Source of the DNA: JAHFUA01 sp963808725
GTDB taxonomy: Bacteria; Acidobacteriota; Terriglobia; Terriglobales; Acidobacteriaceae
Direction of reading: 5' to 3'
Length of the DNA: 64,000 bases
Assembly (NCBI GenBank): GCA_963808725.1
Contig: CAWEGO010000001.1
Coordinates: 1 to 64,000 of the forward strand
This document shows positions 53,623 to 62,345 of this stretch, piece after piece; position 1 is the stretch's first letter; every line of letters begins with the position of its first letter. The notes below the pieces were generated by a model. That model did not search any database, was not told the origin of the DNA, and saw nothing but the letters and a program-made list of their open reading frames with translations. A program made the translations under genes and the position numbers.

Positions 53623-54597
53623 ATGCTGAAGCGAGTACTGGAGAACATCGCGGCGAGAGAGCGGTTCCTGCTGACCTCGCACGCGCGGCCCGACGGTGAT
53701 GCCGTAGGTTCAGCGCTGGCCTGCGGCCAAATCCTGCGCAGCTTGGGCAAGCAAGCCGATGTGGTGCTGAGCGACGGCGTCCCCTACATCTACCGGCCGC
53801 TGCCCTGCGCCGACCAGGTAGTGCAGACCAACCTGGTCAACGGCCACTACGAGGCCGCCATCGTTCTGGAATGCGACAGCCTGGCGCGCACCCGTCTGGA
53901 AGGCCTGGAACCCAATTTCATCATCAACATCGATCACCATTACAGTGGGAAGCTGTTCGGCAATGTCAACTGGATCGATCCCCAGGCCTGCGCCACCGCG
54001 GAGATGATCTACCGCCTCGGCCGCGAGGCCGGAGTGAAGATCACCAAAGAGATCGCCACCTGCCTTTACACCGCGGTCATGACCGATACCGGCTCGTTCC
54101 GCTTTGCTGGAACCAGCGACCGGACCTTCGCGCTGGCGGGGGAACTGGTGCGCTGTGGCGCCGATCCGGTGCAGTGCGCCCAGAACGTGTACTTCGCCAA
54201 CCCCACATCGAAGATGCGCCTTCTGGGCGCGGCGCTCTCCACCCTGCATCGCGAAGGCAGCGTGGTGTGGATGCATATCACCCGAGCGCAGATCGACGAC
54301 TGCGGCGCCTTCGATGAAGATGCCGAAGGGCTCGTCAACTATGCCATCTCCGTCGCTGGCGTGCAGGTAGCGGTGTTCTTCCGCGAGATGCCGGACCGGC
54401 GTTATCGCGTGAGCCTGCGCAGCAAGGGCACGGTGAACGTGGCTGCGGTGGCGGAGAACTTCGGCGGCGGAGGGCACGTCAATGCCAGTGGGTGCTCGCT
54501 CGATGCACCGTTGTCGGTGGCGACGGAACGGGTGCTGGCGCAGGTGCGGCTGCGGCTCGCCGAGCGTCCAAAGGCTTCCGCCGCCTCCGCTGAGTGA
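53623..54597 (+). CDS. DHH-family phosphoesterase, NrnA-like
   Basis: A 324-residue enzyme. Metal motifs: SHARPDGDAVGSALA (19-33, His20, Asp24, Asp26), ECDS near 83-86, DHH at 104-106 and VMTDTGSFRF. The DHHA1 domain has GGGGHVNASG near 281-290. Members degrade nano-RNA and 3'-phosphoadenosine phosphate or cyclic dinucleotides. The position after rbfA is the usual one for nrnA-type genes. Confidence 0.9.
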   Translation: MLKRVLENIAARERFLLTSHARPDGDAVGSALACGQILRSLGKQADVVLSDGVPYIYRPLPCADQVVQTNLVNGHYEAAIVLECDSLARTRLEGLEPNFIINIDHHYSGKLFGNVNWIDPQACATAEMIYRLGREAGVKITKEIATCLYTAVMTDTGSFRFAGTSDRTFALAGELVRCGADPVQCAQNVYFANPTSKMRLLGAALSTLHREGSVVWMHITRAQIDDCGAFDEDAEGLVNYAISVAGVQVAVFFREMPDRRYRVSLRSKGTVNVAAVAENFGGGGHVNASGCSLDAPLSVATERVLAQVRLRLAERPKASAASAE

Positions 54598-54632
54598 CGG
54601 TCTAGCCCGCCTCGGCTGTTACACTCCACAAC

Positions 54633-56240
54633 ATGTCGCGGCGCAAGACCACGCTGATCGAGATCGTAACCATCGCGGGCTTCTGCGCCTTCCTCTTTTA
54701 TTTTGGCTTGTCGGCCTTCGGGCTGGTGGGCGCGGATGAACCCAGGTATGCGCAGATCGCGCGCGAGATGCTGGCACGCCACGACCTGGTTACGCCCACG
54801 CTCTACGGCAAGCCGTGGCTGGAGAAGCCGCCGCTCTATTACTGGCGGGCTATGGAGGTGTATTGGGTTTTCGGCGTGAGCGACTGGGCAGCGCGCCTGC
54901 CCTCGACGACCGCGGCCAGCTTCATGGTCGCGGTGATCTATTTTTTTCTGCGCCGCTTCCGGCCCGGCACCCAGCTCAATGGTGCGCTGATGACCGCTGC
55001 CTCGGTCGGCGTGATCGGGCTCGCGCGCGGCGCCGGTACGGACATGCTATTGGGTGCGGCGTTCGTGGTCGGCATGCTGGCATGGTTCGCCTGGTACGAC
55101 GCTGAGCGCCGGCTGTGGCTTGTCTTTTTCTATTTCTTTATCGCCTTGGGCGCGTTGGCAAAAGGACCAGTCGCGCCGCTGCTGGCGGTGCTGATTATCG
55201 TGACCTTCGCGCTGGTGCAGCGTGATGTGCGGCTCATTACGCGCACGCTGTGGCTGCCCGGCATCCTGCTGTTTCTCGCGGTGTCGCTGCCGTGGTATGT
55301 CGCGGTGCAGCTCCAGAATCCGCAATTCTTGCGGGAATTCATCTTCCAGCACAATCTCGGACGCTTCGCCAGCAACATGTATCACCACCGGCAGCCGTTC
55401 TGGTACTTCGTTCCGGTATTGCTGCTGGGCGTGATGCCGTGGACGGCGCTGGTGATTGCGGGATGGAGTGAGACGATCAAGCAGTGGCACGAGCAGCCCG
55501 CCACGCGGGAAGACACGCTTTCGAAGTTTCTGCTGATCTGGACGGTGGTGGTGCTGGTGTTCTTTTCGATCTCTGCGTCGAAGCTGCCCGGATACATCCT
55601 GCCGGCGGTCCCGGCGTGCACGGTTCTCGCCGCGGATTGGGTGAGCCGACGGGAAAGATTAGGGTGGGCCGTGGTCATCGCTCAGGGCGCGCTCTCGGCA
55701 GCACTGCTGGCTCTAGCGCTCCTTTATCCGAGCTGGCTGGTGTACCGCCGCCACATTCCTGGCGAAGCGCGCTGGCTCGCTCTAGGTATCGGGATGGTCG
55801 TGTTTCTGGCGACGGTCAGTGTGCTCACTCGCAAAGGCGCCGCAGCCCTGCGGCTGGTGGTGCTGACGCCCGTGATCGTCGGGCTGGCTTTTCTTCTTCG
55901 CATCGGCGCACCGGCAATTGACAACGCGCTCTCCGCCCGGCCGGTCGCGAGGGAGATCACGCAGATGGAAGGCCGTCCAGTCGAGGTTGCGGTGTTCAAC
56001 GCCTCACGCGAAACCGAATACGGGCTGGCCTTCTACCGCAACCAGCCCATCCCGCGGTATGAGCGCGGCGAGGTTCCGGCGCAGGATCATTTGGTGGTCG
56101 TGCCCGAAGCCTACGCCGACGAATTCGTGAAAGCAGTGCGCCCGAGACGCGCCTCGCACCTGGGCAGCTTCACGCCGCAGCGGCTGGACTTCTATTGGGT
56201 CTCGACACCACCGCCTATGCCGATGGAGCATCAGCATTGA
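54633..56240 (+). CDS. ArnT-like glycosyltransferase (PMT/GT-83 type)
   Basis: A 535-residue polytopic membrane protein. The first periplasmic loop has GADEPRYAQIAREMLARHDLVTPTLYGKPWLEKPPLYYW, the Asp/Glu-containing signature of ArnT-type transferases. About 11-12 helices follow, with FIFQHNLGRFASNMYHHRQPFWYF as a conserved loop. Uses a polyprenyl-phosphate sugar donor; acceptor unknown (lipid A in ArnT itself). A small C-terminal periplasmic domain is present. Confidence 0.85.
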   Translation: MSRRKTTLIEIVTIAGFCAFLFYFGLSAFGLVGADEPRYAQIAREMLARHDLVTPTLYGKPWLEKPPLYYWRAMEVYWVFGVSDWAARLPSTTAASFMVAVIYFFLRRFRPGTQLNGALMTAASVGVIGLARGAGTDMLLGAAFVVGMLAWFAWYDAERRLWLVFFYFFIALGALAKGPVAPLLAVLIIVTFALVQRDVRLITRTLWLPGILLFLAVSLPWYVAVQLQNPQFLREFIFQHNLGRFASNMYHHRQPFWYFVPVLLLGVMPWTALVIAGWSETIKQWHEQPATREDTLSKFLLIWTVVVLVFFSISASKLPGYILPAVPACTVLAADWVSRRERLGWAVVIAQGALSAALLALALLYPSWLVYRRHIPGEARWLALGIGMVVFLATVSVLTRKGAAALRLVVLTPVIVGLAFLLRIGAPAIDNALSARPVAREITQMEGRPVEVAVFNASRETEYGLAFYRNQPIPRYERGEVPAQDHLVVVPEAYADEFVKAVRPRRASHLGSFTPQRLDFYWVSTPPPMPMEHQH

Positions 56241-56328
56241 GCCAGTAGCGAGTACCCAGTACTCGACGTGGTGGAGTCTCCAAACTGGCTACTTGGTACT
56301 GGCTACTGGGTACTGAGTACTCGGGTAT
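56241..56328. repeat. inverted repeat, GCGAGTACCCAGTACTCG family
   Basis: AGCCAGTAGCGAGTACCCAGTACTC pairs with GGCTACTGGGTACTGAGTACTCGG in the gap between the transferase and the GNAT gene. Same word family as 33378-33464. Confidence 0.8.
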
Positions 56329-56379
56329 AGACTCGTGTTTCCGGCGGAATTGAGCCATACTCCGGCCTCAGCGCCAGCT

Positions 56380-57336
56380 ATGGAGATTGTCGATCTCAGA
56401 CATTTCGGGTCGGTGGACCTGCGTCCGCTGCTGGAGAAGGAATCCCAGCAGTGGTCGGAGGCGCTGGCCTGGGACTACCGCGGCTCGGCGGAGATGATCC
56501 TGCGCTACGTCGACGCCAAGATCCTTCCCGGCTATGCGGCGGTGTCGCAGGGGCGGGTCTGCGGTTACACGTTTTTCGTGTACGAGGGCAGCAAGGGAGT
56601 GATCGGCGATCTGTACGTGGACAACGGCGGGCGCGATGGCGGCCACCAGGCGCGGGCGCTCGAAGAGCAACTGCTGGCCCACGTCATCGAAACGCTGCAG
56701 CACTCGCCCGGCATCCACCGCGTGGAAGCGCAGTTGCTCATGCATCCTGCCGACGCCGTGGCCCGGCCGTTCCTGGAGGAAGGATTCCACCGCCATCGCC
56801 GGCTGTTCATGGTCTGGCCCTTGAATGGCGGACGCGAGCCGTTCGCGGTGCCGGCCATGCCTCCGGACATCCAGGTGCGGCGATGGGCGGAGGGCGACTT
56901 CGGCAGCGCTGCCACCGTCATCACCGTCGCCTACCGCAACCACGTGGATTCCGAGATCAACGACCAATACCGCACCGTCAGCGGCTCGCAGCGCTTCCTC
57001 AACAACATCATCCGCTTTCCCGGCTGCGGCGCCTTCGACAACGATTCCTCGCTGGTGGCCATCCACCGCCCTTCGAAGACCATGGTGGCGCTGATCCTGT
57101 GTTCGCGCGTCAAGGACGACGTCGGGCACGTCACCCAGGTGTGCGTGGTGCCGGAGCAGCGCGGACGCGGCCTCGGCGAAGGCTTGCTGCTGGCTTCCGC
57201 CCAGGAGCTGCGCCGCCGCCGCTTCCGTTCCCTTTCGCTGACAGTCACGGAAGCCAACACGCGCGCCGTCGACCTCTACAAGAAGCTCGGCTTTCACGTG
57301 GCAAGGGTGTTTGATGCGTTTGTGTGGGAAGGATAG
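56380..57336 (+). CDS. GNAT-family N-acetyltransferase, two-domain
   Basis: A 318-residue protein from ATG 56380; GTG 56335 is an alternative and neither has a clear ribosome-binding site. The C-terminal GNAT domain shows VTQVCVVPEQRGRGLGEGLLLASAQEL (acetyl-CoA loop) and TVTEANTRAVDLYKKLGF. The N-terminal half (EALAWDYRGSAEMILRYVD, AVSQGRVCGYTFFVYEGSKGVIGDLYV) looks like a second, degenerate GNAT fold. Substrate unknown. Confidence 0.85.
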   Translation: MEIVDLRHFGSVDLRPLLEKESQQWSEALAWDYRGSAEMILRYVDAKILPGYAAVSQGRVCGYTFFVYEGSKGVIGDLYVDNGGRDGGHQARALEEQLLAHVIETLQHSPGIHRVEAQLLMHPADAVARPFLEEGFHRHRRLFMVWPLNGGREPFAVPAMPPDIQVRRWAEGDFGSAATVITVAYRNHVDSEINDQYRTVSGSQRFLNNIIRFPGCGAFDNDSSLVAIHRPSKTMVALILCSRVKDDVGHVTQVCVVPEQRGRGLGEGLLLASAQELRRRRFRSLSLTVTEANTRAVDLYKKLGFHVARVFDAFVWEG

Positions 57337-57339
57337 GGT

Positions 57340-57425
57340 ATCTGAGATCGGGTGATCGGGTCATCGGATGATCTGTCTTTCAAATGACCCGATGAGCCGA
57401 TCTCCCGATCACCCGATTGTCCAAT
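57340..57425. repeat. inverted repeat between convergent genes, GGGTGATCGGGTCATCGG family
   Basis: GATCGGGTGATCGGGTCATC (57347-57366) pairs with GATGAGCCGATCTCCCGATC... (57388-57419). It fills the gap between convergent genes and may serve as a two-way terminator. Confidence 0.85.
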
Positions 57426-57428
57426 TCC

Positions 57429-57611
57429 TCAATGCCTCAACAGCCACATCGCCCATCCTGCCGCGATCGTTCCCACCACGAAGAACACGAAGCACTTGGC
57501 GCCGTACTTGAGCATCTCGCGCTGTTCGCTGCGCTGGGTGATGCCGAACACGATGGAGGCGAACAAGGCGAAGATCAGCGCGGCGGTGAAGTGAGAGAGT
57601 TGCAGGGTCAT
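57429..57611 (-). CDS. small two-helix membrane protein (60 aa)
   Basis: MTLQLSHFTAALIFALFASIVFGITQR..., then KCFVFFVVGTIAAGWAMWLL: two transmembrane helices joined by a charged turn. Its ATG overlaps the stop of the DUF6677-like gene (ATGA). Third gene of a three-gene operon. No known function. Confidence 0.7.
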   Translation of the reverse strand: MTLQLSHFTAALIFALFASIVFGITQRSEQREMLKYGAKCFVFFVVGTIAAGWAMWLLRH

Positions 57612-58048
57612 TTTTTCTTCCCCATGGCGATGTCGTAGGCATCCACCGCGCTGATGATGTTGAGCAGCCCGGCGACGATGATGTACTTGGTGCCGTAATC
57701 GGCGGTGGCCAGGTCGATGGCGCCGACGCCGTAGCCACCCACGCGGGCCACGATGTACAGTCCGCCGGCGCCCAGATCGCCCACAAATCCCAGGATGTCC
57801 AGGATGTCGCCGGTATTGAAGGCGTACACCCTCCCTTGCATCAGCAGCCCGAGCACGAACATCGCGACCACCGAGATCATCAGCAGCAGGCCGCGTCCCC
57901 AGCGCTTCTGGATCAGGTGGCCGGCGCCGGGAATCAGCCAGCCCAGGGCGGGCGCGACCAGCGACATCATGGTGAGAGGTTGCGGCGGCGCTTTGGCGGC
58001 GCTCTTTGCAGTGTGGGATCCGGCCACGTCGGTCTTGTCTCCTGCCAT
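57608..58048 (-). CDS. DUF6677-like membrane protein
   Basis: A 146-residue protein with about four hydrophobic segments: VAPALGWLIPGAGHLIQKRWGRGLLLMISVVAMFVLGLLMQGRVY and DILDILGFVGDLGAGGLYIVAR. The PGAGHxxQ(K/R)RWxRG pattern resembles TM2-like/DUF6677 proteins of Acidobacteriota. ATG overlaps the peptidase stop by one base (TGATG). Function unknown. Confidence 0.7.
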   Translation of the reverse strand: MAGDKTDVAGSHTAKSAAKAPPQPLTMMSLVAPALGWLIPGAGHLIQKRWGRGLLLMISVVAMFVLGLLMQGRVYAFNTGDILDILGFVGDLGAGGLYIVARVGGYGVGAIDLATADYGTKYIIVAGLLNIISAVDAYDIAMGKKK

Positions 58049-59220
58049 CAGATGATCACGATCTCCCGCTGGATTCTGCCCGTGACTTCGGCGGAGTCCG
58101 CCCGCACCAGCACGTCCACCTCGCTGCGCACGCCGAACTCGGGCAGATAGATGCCGGGCTCGATGGAGAAGCAAGTGTTGGGCAGGATGGTGCGCTCGTC
58201 GCGGGTCTCGAGGTTGTCCATGTTGGGGCCGTTGCCATGCACCGAGGTGGCGATGGAGTGGCCCGTCCGGTGGATGAAGTATTGCCCGTAGCCGGCGCGC
58301 GTGATGTGCTCGCGGGTGGCTTCGTCCACTTGCCATCCGGCGATGGGGCGTCCCATGGCCTTGGCGTCCTGCACCGTCTTGACGCCTGCGTCACGCGCCG
58401 CGCTCACGATCTCGAAGATCTGCCGGATGCGGTCGCTGGGCGCTTTGCCTACGAACCCCGTCCAGGTGATGTCGTAATAGACCGCGCCCGGCGTCTGCAG
58501 TTTCCCCCAGATATCGAGCAGGACGAAATCGCCCTCCCGGATCGGCTTGGAAGTCTCCGCTGTCGGCGAGTAGTGCGGGTTGCCGCTGTTGGCATTCACC
58601 GCCACGATGGGCGGATCATTCTCGTTGGTGATGCCTTCGCGGCGGAAGGCTTCGTCGATCCACTGCTGGATGGCGAACTCGTCTGCGCCTTTCCCATTGC
58701 GCACGCGGCGTCCAATCTCGCGGAAGGCTTCCTCGGTGATGCGGTCAATGATGTCGCGCGCAGCGAAGTGCGAGCGCACCTGCTCGTCGGTCCAGGTGGC
58801 TTCGAAGCGCGAGACCAGGTCGCCCGAGCTGACGATCTCCTTGCCGAAGCTGCGCACCAGCTCGATGGTGCCCGCATCCACCAGCCCGATGTAGGGAATC
58901 TGGTTGTTGGGCGAGTATTCCATCGCGATAGTCCGATGGGGCGCGACCATCGAGCGCAGGCCGTCCTGCTGCTCCTTCCACGAGGAGTACTCGAGCTTGC
59001 GTCCGGGGAGCGAGTCGAGGTGTCCGGCTTCGATGCGGTGCACCAGCTTCACCGGCTCGCCCTGCGCGGGGATCAGGTAATACCAGCGCCGGGTCGCGAA
59101 CAGGGTTTCCGGCAGGCCGAGCACGCGATAGGCGATGGGATCGCGATGATGGTGGTCGTAGAACAGCCAGCCGTCGAACCGCTGTTCGCGCAGGGCTGCT
59201 TGGATGTCCTGGAGGTTCAT
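58048..59220 (-). CDS. M24-family metallopeptidase (Xaa-Pro aminopeptidase-like)
   Basis: A 390-residue protein with ATG at 59220 (TTG 59226 adds two residues). N-terminal creatinase-like domain at 1-150, then the pita-bread domain with all five metal ligands: LLDIWG and YYDITW (Asp, Asp), HRTGHSIATSVHG (His), FSIEPGIYLP (Glu) and VRSEVDVLV (Glu). Likely cytoplasmic cleavage of Xaa-Pro peptides. First gene of the minus-strand operon. Confidence 0.9.
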   Translation of the reverse strand: MNLQDIQAALREQRFDGWLFYDHHHRDPIAYRVLGLPETLFATRRWYYLIPAQGEPVKLVHRIEAGHLDSLPGRKLEYSSWKEQQDGLRSMVAPHRTIAMEYSPNNQIPYIGLVDAGTIELVRSFGKEIVSSGDLVSRFEATWTDEQVRSHFAARDIIDRITEEAFREIGRRVRNGKGADEFAIQQWIDEAFRREGITNENDPPIVAVNANSGNPHYSPTAETSKPIREGDFVLLDIWGKLQTPGAVYYDITWTGFVGKAPSDRIRQIFEIVSAARDAGVKTVQDAKAMGRPIAGWQVDEATREHITRAGYGQYFIHRTGHSIATSVHGNGPNMDNLETRDERTILPNTCFSIEPGIYLPEFGVRSEVDVLVRADSAEVTGRIQREIVII

Positions 59221-59859
59221 GCGCAAGAAGTCTATTTAATCATAGAGGGCGCAGTTTCGGGGGAACACCCGCCACGGAGCCACAGAGGAAATTGGCGGCG
59301 GTGCCGAAACCCCACACCCAAGAAAGTGTCATCCTGAGCGACCGAAGGTTTCCCGCGCGCTTCAACCGGGGTCCCCAGCACGCCCGCCTTTGGCGCGCTG
59401 GGGTGGGAGTAGCGCGGGAAACGGTCGCGAAGGATCTTGGTTTTGACCCAACAGCCGCCGAGACGGCGGCGCTGAGCTCCCAGATACAGCAAAAACGCCT
59501 CGTCCGCTGTTTACTCGGACGCCACGACCACCCCCCCGGGTCCCCTCTATTGGAATCATCAACTTACGGGATATCCCGACCCGGGGACCATGAAACCAAA
59601 GGGGTTATATGGAAAATCTTGAGCCATAAGGGGTTACAATTACCTATTGCAATATACTTATTGCATGCTATGTCTTTTGGGGTGGAGCTGTCAAGAAAAT
59701 AATTGGGGAAACCAGCCTTGCCGGGGAAGGTGGGCCACCGACGTCGCCCGACCGATGCCGGTACCCGCAGTGCGGGGTGCCGGCTGTCGATGCGGGCTGT
59801 TGTTGCGCGGCATACAGGCTTCGAAATCTGTGGCACAATCAACATGGCGACGCCACATC
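59221..59859. other. 640-base gene-free region with hairpin and 17-bp repeat
   Basis: Contains CATCCTGAGCGACCGAAGG (59329-59347) and a long imperfect hairpin: TTTCCCGCGCGC...CCCCAGCACGCC against GGCGCGCTGGGG...GCGCGGGAAA (59349-59423). Then the 17-bp repeat at 59551-59567, GGGATATCCC just after it, and an AT-rich stretch (59580-59700) with no clear gene. The plus-strand gene at 59860 has no strong promoter. Confidence 0.6.
59551..59567. repeat. 17-bp repeat TGGAATCATCAACTTAC, copy 2
   Basis: Identical to 44387-44403. Followed here by the palindrome GGGATATCCC. Confidence 0.7.
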
Positions 59860-60588
59860 ATGCTAACCGCTGAGAGCGTGATAGCGAAGGTTGTCTCGTT
59901 CATTGTCGACAAGACAGTCGGCAAAATTGTTGACCTCCCTTTCGACAAGCGGAGAAAAGCCTGTCGCTCGCTTACCAAGCTTTATTACTGCCTTCAGGCT
60001 CTCGATGACGCAACGGATGCCCTTCTGGACGCTCTCGATCTATTCAAGGGCGAGGGAGATGCTCATGCGGTGGTAAATGCTCTTAACAGCCACGCACATG
60101 AAATAGAATTGGCTACAAACATGTTTATCGAGCTAGGTGACGAGCTTGGCGGAGGGCTCGAAATCCTTGATCCTGCACTGGCTCAGTGCTGTCACGTCCT
60201 ATATGTCGGCAAGTTCGACTTCCTCACGTTTATGTCGACCTCAATTCATTGGGAAGGATCTGGCTCCATGCTGAGAGTTGTTATCAAGCGCCCGCTAGGC
60301 AAGATGGAGGCCGTCGACATGGAGGCCATGTATAGCCTCGCAAAGGGAGCGGTCGAGGCGGAAGAAAAATACTACTGGCCGAGCTCCGCACTCGACGAGT
60401 TCGATAGTGATTTTGAAGATATTTCTATTGGCTTTGAAGATGAAGAGGCAGCAATTCAACTGCGGGAAATGATCGTTAGGCAAAATCTCCTGTTGAAGGC
60501 GGCCAAGGAGAAACTGAGGAGTCTGATAAGAGACAACTTCTCGATCGAAGAGGTGCTGTTTCAGTCGGATAGCCATCCGTACAGATGA
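59860..60588 (+). CDS. hypothetical protein of the accessory patch (242 aa)
   Basis: ATG 59860 gives MLTAESVIAKVVSFIVDKTVGKIVDLPFDKRRKACRS..., helical in the first half (LTKLYYCLQALDDATDALLDALDLF) and acidic later (DEFDSDFEDISIGFEDEEAAIQLREMI), ending in a coiled segment. Not recognised. Lower GC and freer codon use than the housekeeping genes suggest recent acquisition. It is followed after 102 bases by a DUF2971 gene on the same strand. Confidence 0.6.
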   Translation: MLTAESVIAKVVSFIVDKTVGKIVDLPFDKRRKACRSLTKLYYCLQALDDATDALLDALDLFKGEGDAHAVVNALNSHAHEIELATNMFIELGDELGGGLEILDPALAQCCHVLYVGKFDFLTFMSTSIHWEGSGSMLRVVIKRPLGKMEAVDMEAMYSLAKGAVEAEEKYYWPSSALDEFDSDFEDISIGFEDEEAAIQLREMIVRQNLLLKAAKEKLRSLIRDNFSIEEVLFQSDSHPYR

Positions 60589-60690
60589 TTCATAATACCC
60601 ATTCCGCGCGACGCGTTAAGGCGGCGCAGAGGCACCGGGGAGTCGGCAAGACTCTTGCTCTGTCTGTACCCGGATCGGTGAAATAAAGTC

Positions 60691-61554
60691 GTGGATGACA
60701 CCCCGACGAACCTCTATAAGTACCTTCCCGCACGGCGCGCTTCAGACGTGTTGGCGAAGCTTTTGATTCGGTTTAGTCAGGTTTCCGTCCTTAATGATGC
60801 GTTGGAGTTCAAGCCTCCTCTCAAAGGAGTCGGCTCCCCGTCGCATATAAAGCAGTTGCTAAATGAAAGACTAGGGGCCAAATTTCCGGATCTTGTTGAA
60901 CTTGTCGAAAGGGCACTTCCTCCTCGAATTGCTGAGCAACTGAAGAATGACGTGATATCAGGAGGTGCCGAGAAGGTGGAGCGAGATTTTCTGAAGAGTG
61001 TCGGGGCCATCTACCAGAAGCTCGACGAGAACTTTGGGATACTATCCCTTTCGGAAACACCGACCGACACGTTGATGTGGTCGCATTACGCCGATGGTGG
61101 ACGGGGATTTCTGATCGAGTTCGACCCCAGACATTCTTGGTTCTGGGCCAAAAAAGAGGACAGGGACGATTTCCGGCATCTTCGGCGGGTGGCCTACACG
61201 TCCTATCGCCCTCCAAAGTATCTTCTCGAGACCGTTGGGCAGGAAGTTCTTTACACGAAGCGAAAAGAATGGGAATACGAACGAGAATGGCGCATCATTC
61301 GCAACTTCAATGATGCAGCTTGTGAGGTCGGCCACGATAACAATGGCAAGGATGTCCTACTCTTCGCAATTCCTCCTGATTGCATACTAGGCGTGGTGGT
61401 TGGGTATAAAACGGATCGAGAATCAGCAGAAGGGATGCGGAAGCTCGTTGCAGCGAATCCCGCCCTTTCACATATACGTTTTAGCGAGGCGGTCCTGAAG
61501 AGCGATGGGTCGATTGAGATAGTCTCTAGTGGCACGGGCCGCCCGGCCTTCTGA
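60691..61554 (+). CDS. DUF2971 domain protein
   Basis: A 287-residue protein from GTG 60691. The family pattern is clear: LYKYLPARRASDVLAKLLIRFSQVSVLNDALEF at the N-terminus (usually KYxS...F..P..FNDPxEF), then GILSLSETPTDTLMWSHYADGGRGFLIEFD in the middle, and TKRKEWEYEREWRIIR. DUF2971 genes often lie in accessory or defence islands; activity is unknown. It may form a pair with the preceding unknown gene. Confidence 0.85.
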   Translation: MDDTPTNLYKYLPARRASDVLAKLLIRFSQVSVLNDALEFKPPLKGVGSPSHIKQLLNERLGAKFPDLVELVERALPPRIAEQLKNDVISGGAEKVERDFLKSVGAIYQKLDENFGILSLSETPTDTLMWSHYADGGRGFLIEFDPRHSWFWAKKEDRDDFRHLRRVAYTSYRPPKYLLETVGQEVLYTKRKEWEYEREWRIIRNFNDAACEVGHDNNGKDVLLFAIPPDCILGVVVGYKTDRESAEGMRKLVAANPALSHIRFSEAVLKSDGSIEIVSSGTGRPAF

Positions 61555-61576
61555 ACCCCAAGAGGATCGAGGGTGC

Positions 61577-61607
61577 CCCACCCTTCGTGGTTTTTGCGAA
61601 GGGTGGG
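61577..61607. repeat. hairpin CCCACCCTTCG / CGAAGGGTGGG
   Basis: An 11-bp perfect stem with a 9-base loop (TGGTTTTTG), 22 bases after the DUF2971 stop. It could end that transcript; there is no long T-run. Confidence 0.8.
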
Positions 61608-61705
61608 AAATCAATCTTCCTGGCCCCACAGATGGAGTTTGTTTCGCAAGGATGTGCACCCGCTGCTAGTGCGATAATGGCTTCGCTCACCGAATCGGAG
61701 GACAC

Positions 61706-62209
61706 ATGCCCATCAGCGAACTGCTGTTGCCGGAATTTGATGAAGAGATGAAGAAGACACGCACCACGTTGGAGCGGGTTCCAGTCGACAAGCCCGATTT
61801 CGCTCCCCATCCCAAGTCCATGCCGCTGGGCAAGCTCGCGCCCCATGTGGCTCAGCTTGCCGGCTTCGGAATAACCGTTTTGACTGCTCCCGGGCTGGAC
61901 TTTGCCACGGGCAGCTACAAGCCGTTGCCGCTGGAGTCGGCGGCGCAACTCGTCAAAGCCTTCGATGAAGGCGCAGCCAAGGTCCGCAGCGCCCTTGCCG
62001 CCCTGCCGGACGAGGCCTGGAAGCAGAACTGGAAGCTGTCGTTCGGCGGCAAGACTATCTTCGAGGGGACACGTTTTCTTGCTTACCGGCAGATGTTCCT
62101 GAACCACATCGTGCACCATCGCGCCCAGCTCGGCGTATACCTGCGTCTGAACGGCCAGCCGGTGCCGTCGATTTACGGCCCGTCCGCGGATGAGACGCTG
62201 GGTTTCTGA
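61706..62209 (+). CDS. DinB-family protein
   Basis: A 167-residue four-helix-bundle protein. Candidate metal histidines are in KLAPHVAQL (about 47) and NHIVHHRAQLGVYLRLNGQPVPSIYGPSADE (about 130-135), the usual DinB positions. Related enzymes are thiol-dependent S-transferases; substrate is unknown. GGAGG precedes the ATG at 61706. Confidence 0.88.
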   Translation: MPISELLLPEFDEEMKKTRTTLERVPVDKPDFAPHPKSMPLGKLAPHVAQLAGFGITVLTAPGLDFATGSYKPLPLESAAQLVKAFDEGAAKVRSALAALPDEAWKQNWKLSFGGKTIFEGTRFLAYRQMFLNHIVHHRAQLGVYLRLNGQPVPSIYGPSADETLGF

Positions 62210-62345
62210 TTCCGGCCCTTTTGCCTTGCAAGGAGGGAGCACCGCCGCAACTCACCCCCTCAATGGAATGTCATTCTTCCGTCGAGCGGAGCGAGACGGG
62301 AGAATCTGACGGTGACGGCGGCGCCGCCGGCAGGGGTGGTGCCCG

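Noticed and set aside
61577..61607. Right end of a third IS1595-type element around the DUF2971 genes
   Set aside because: Neither the hairpin nor any flanking sequence matches the GGxAATxATxxCTTGAC end pattern, no transposase is present, and no 8-bp duplication was found.
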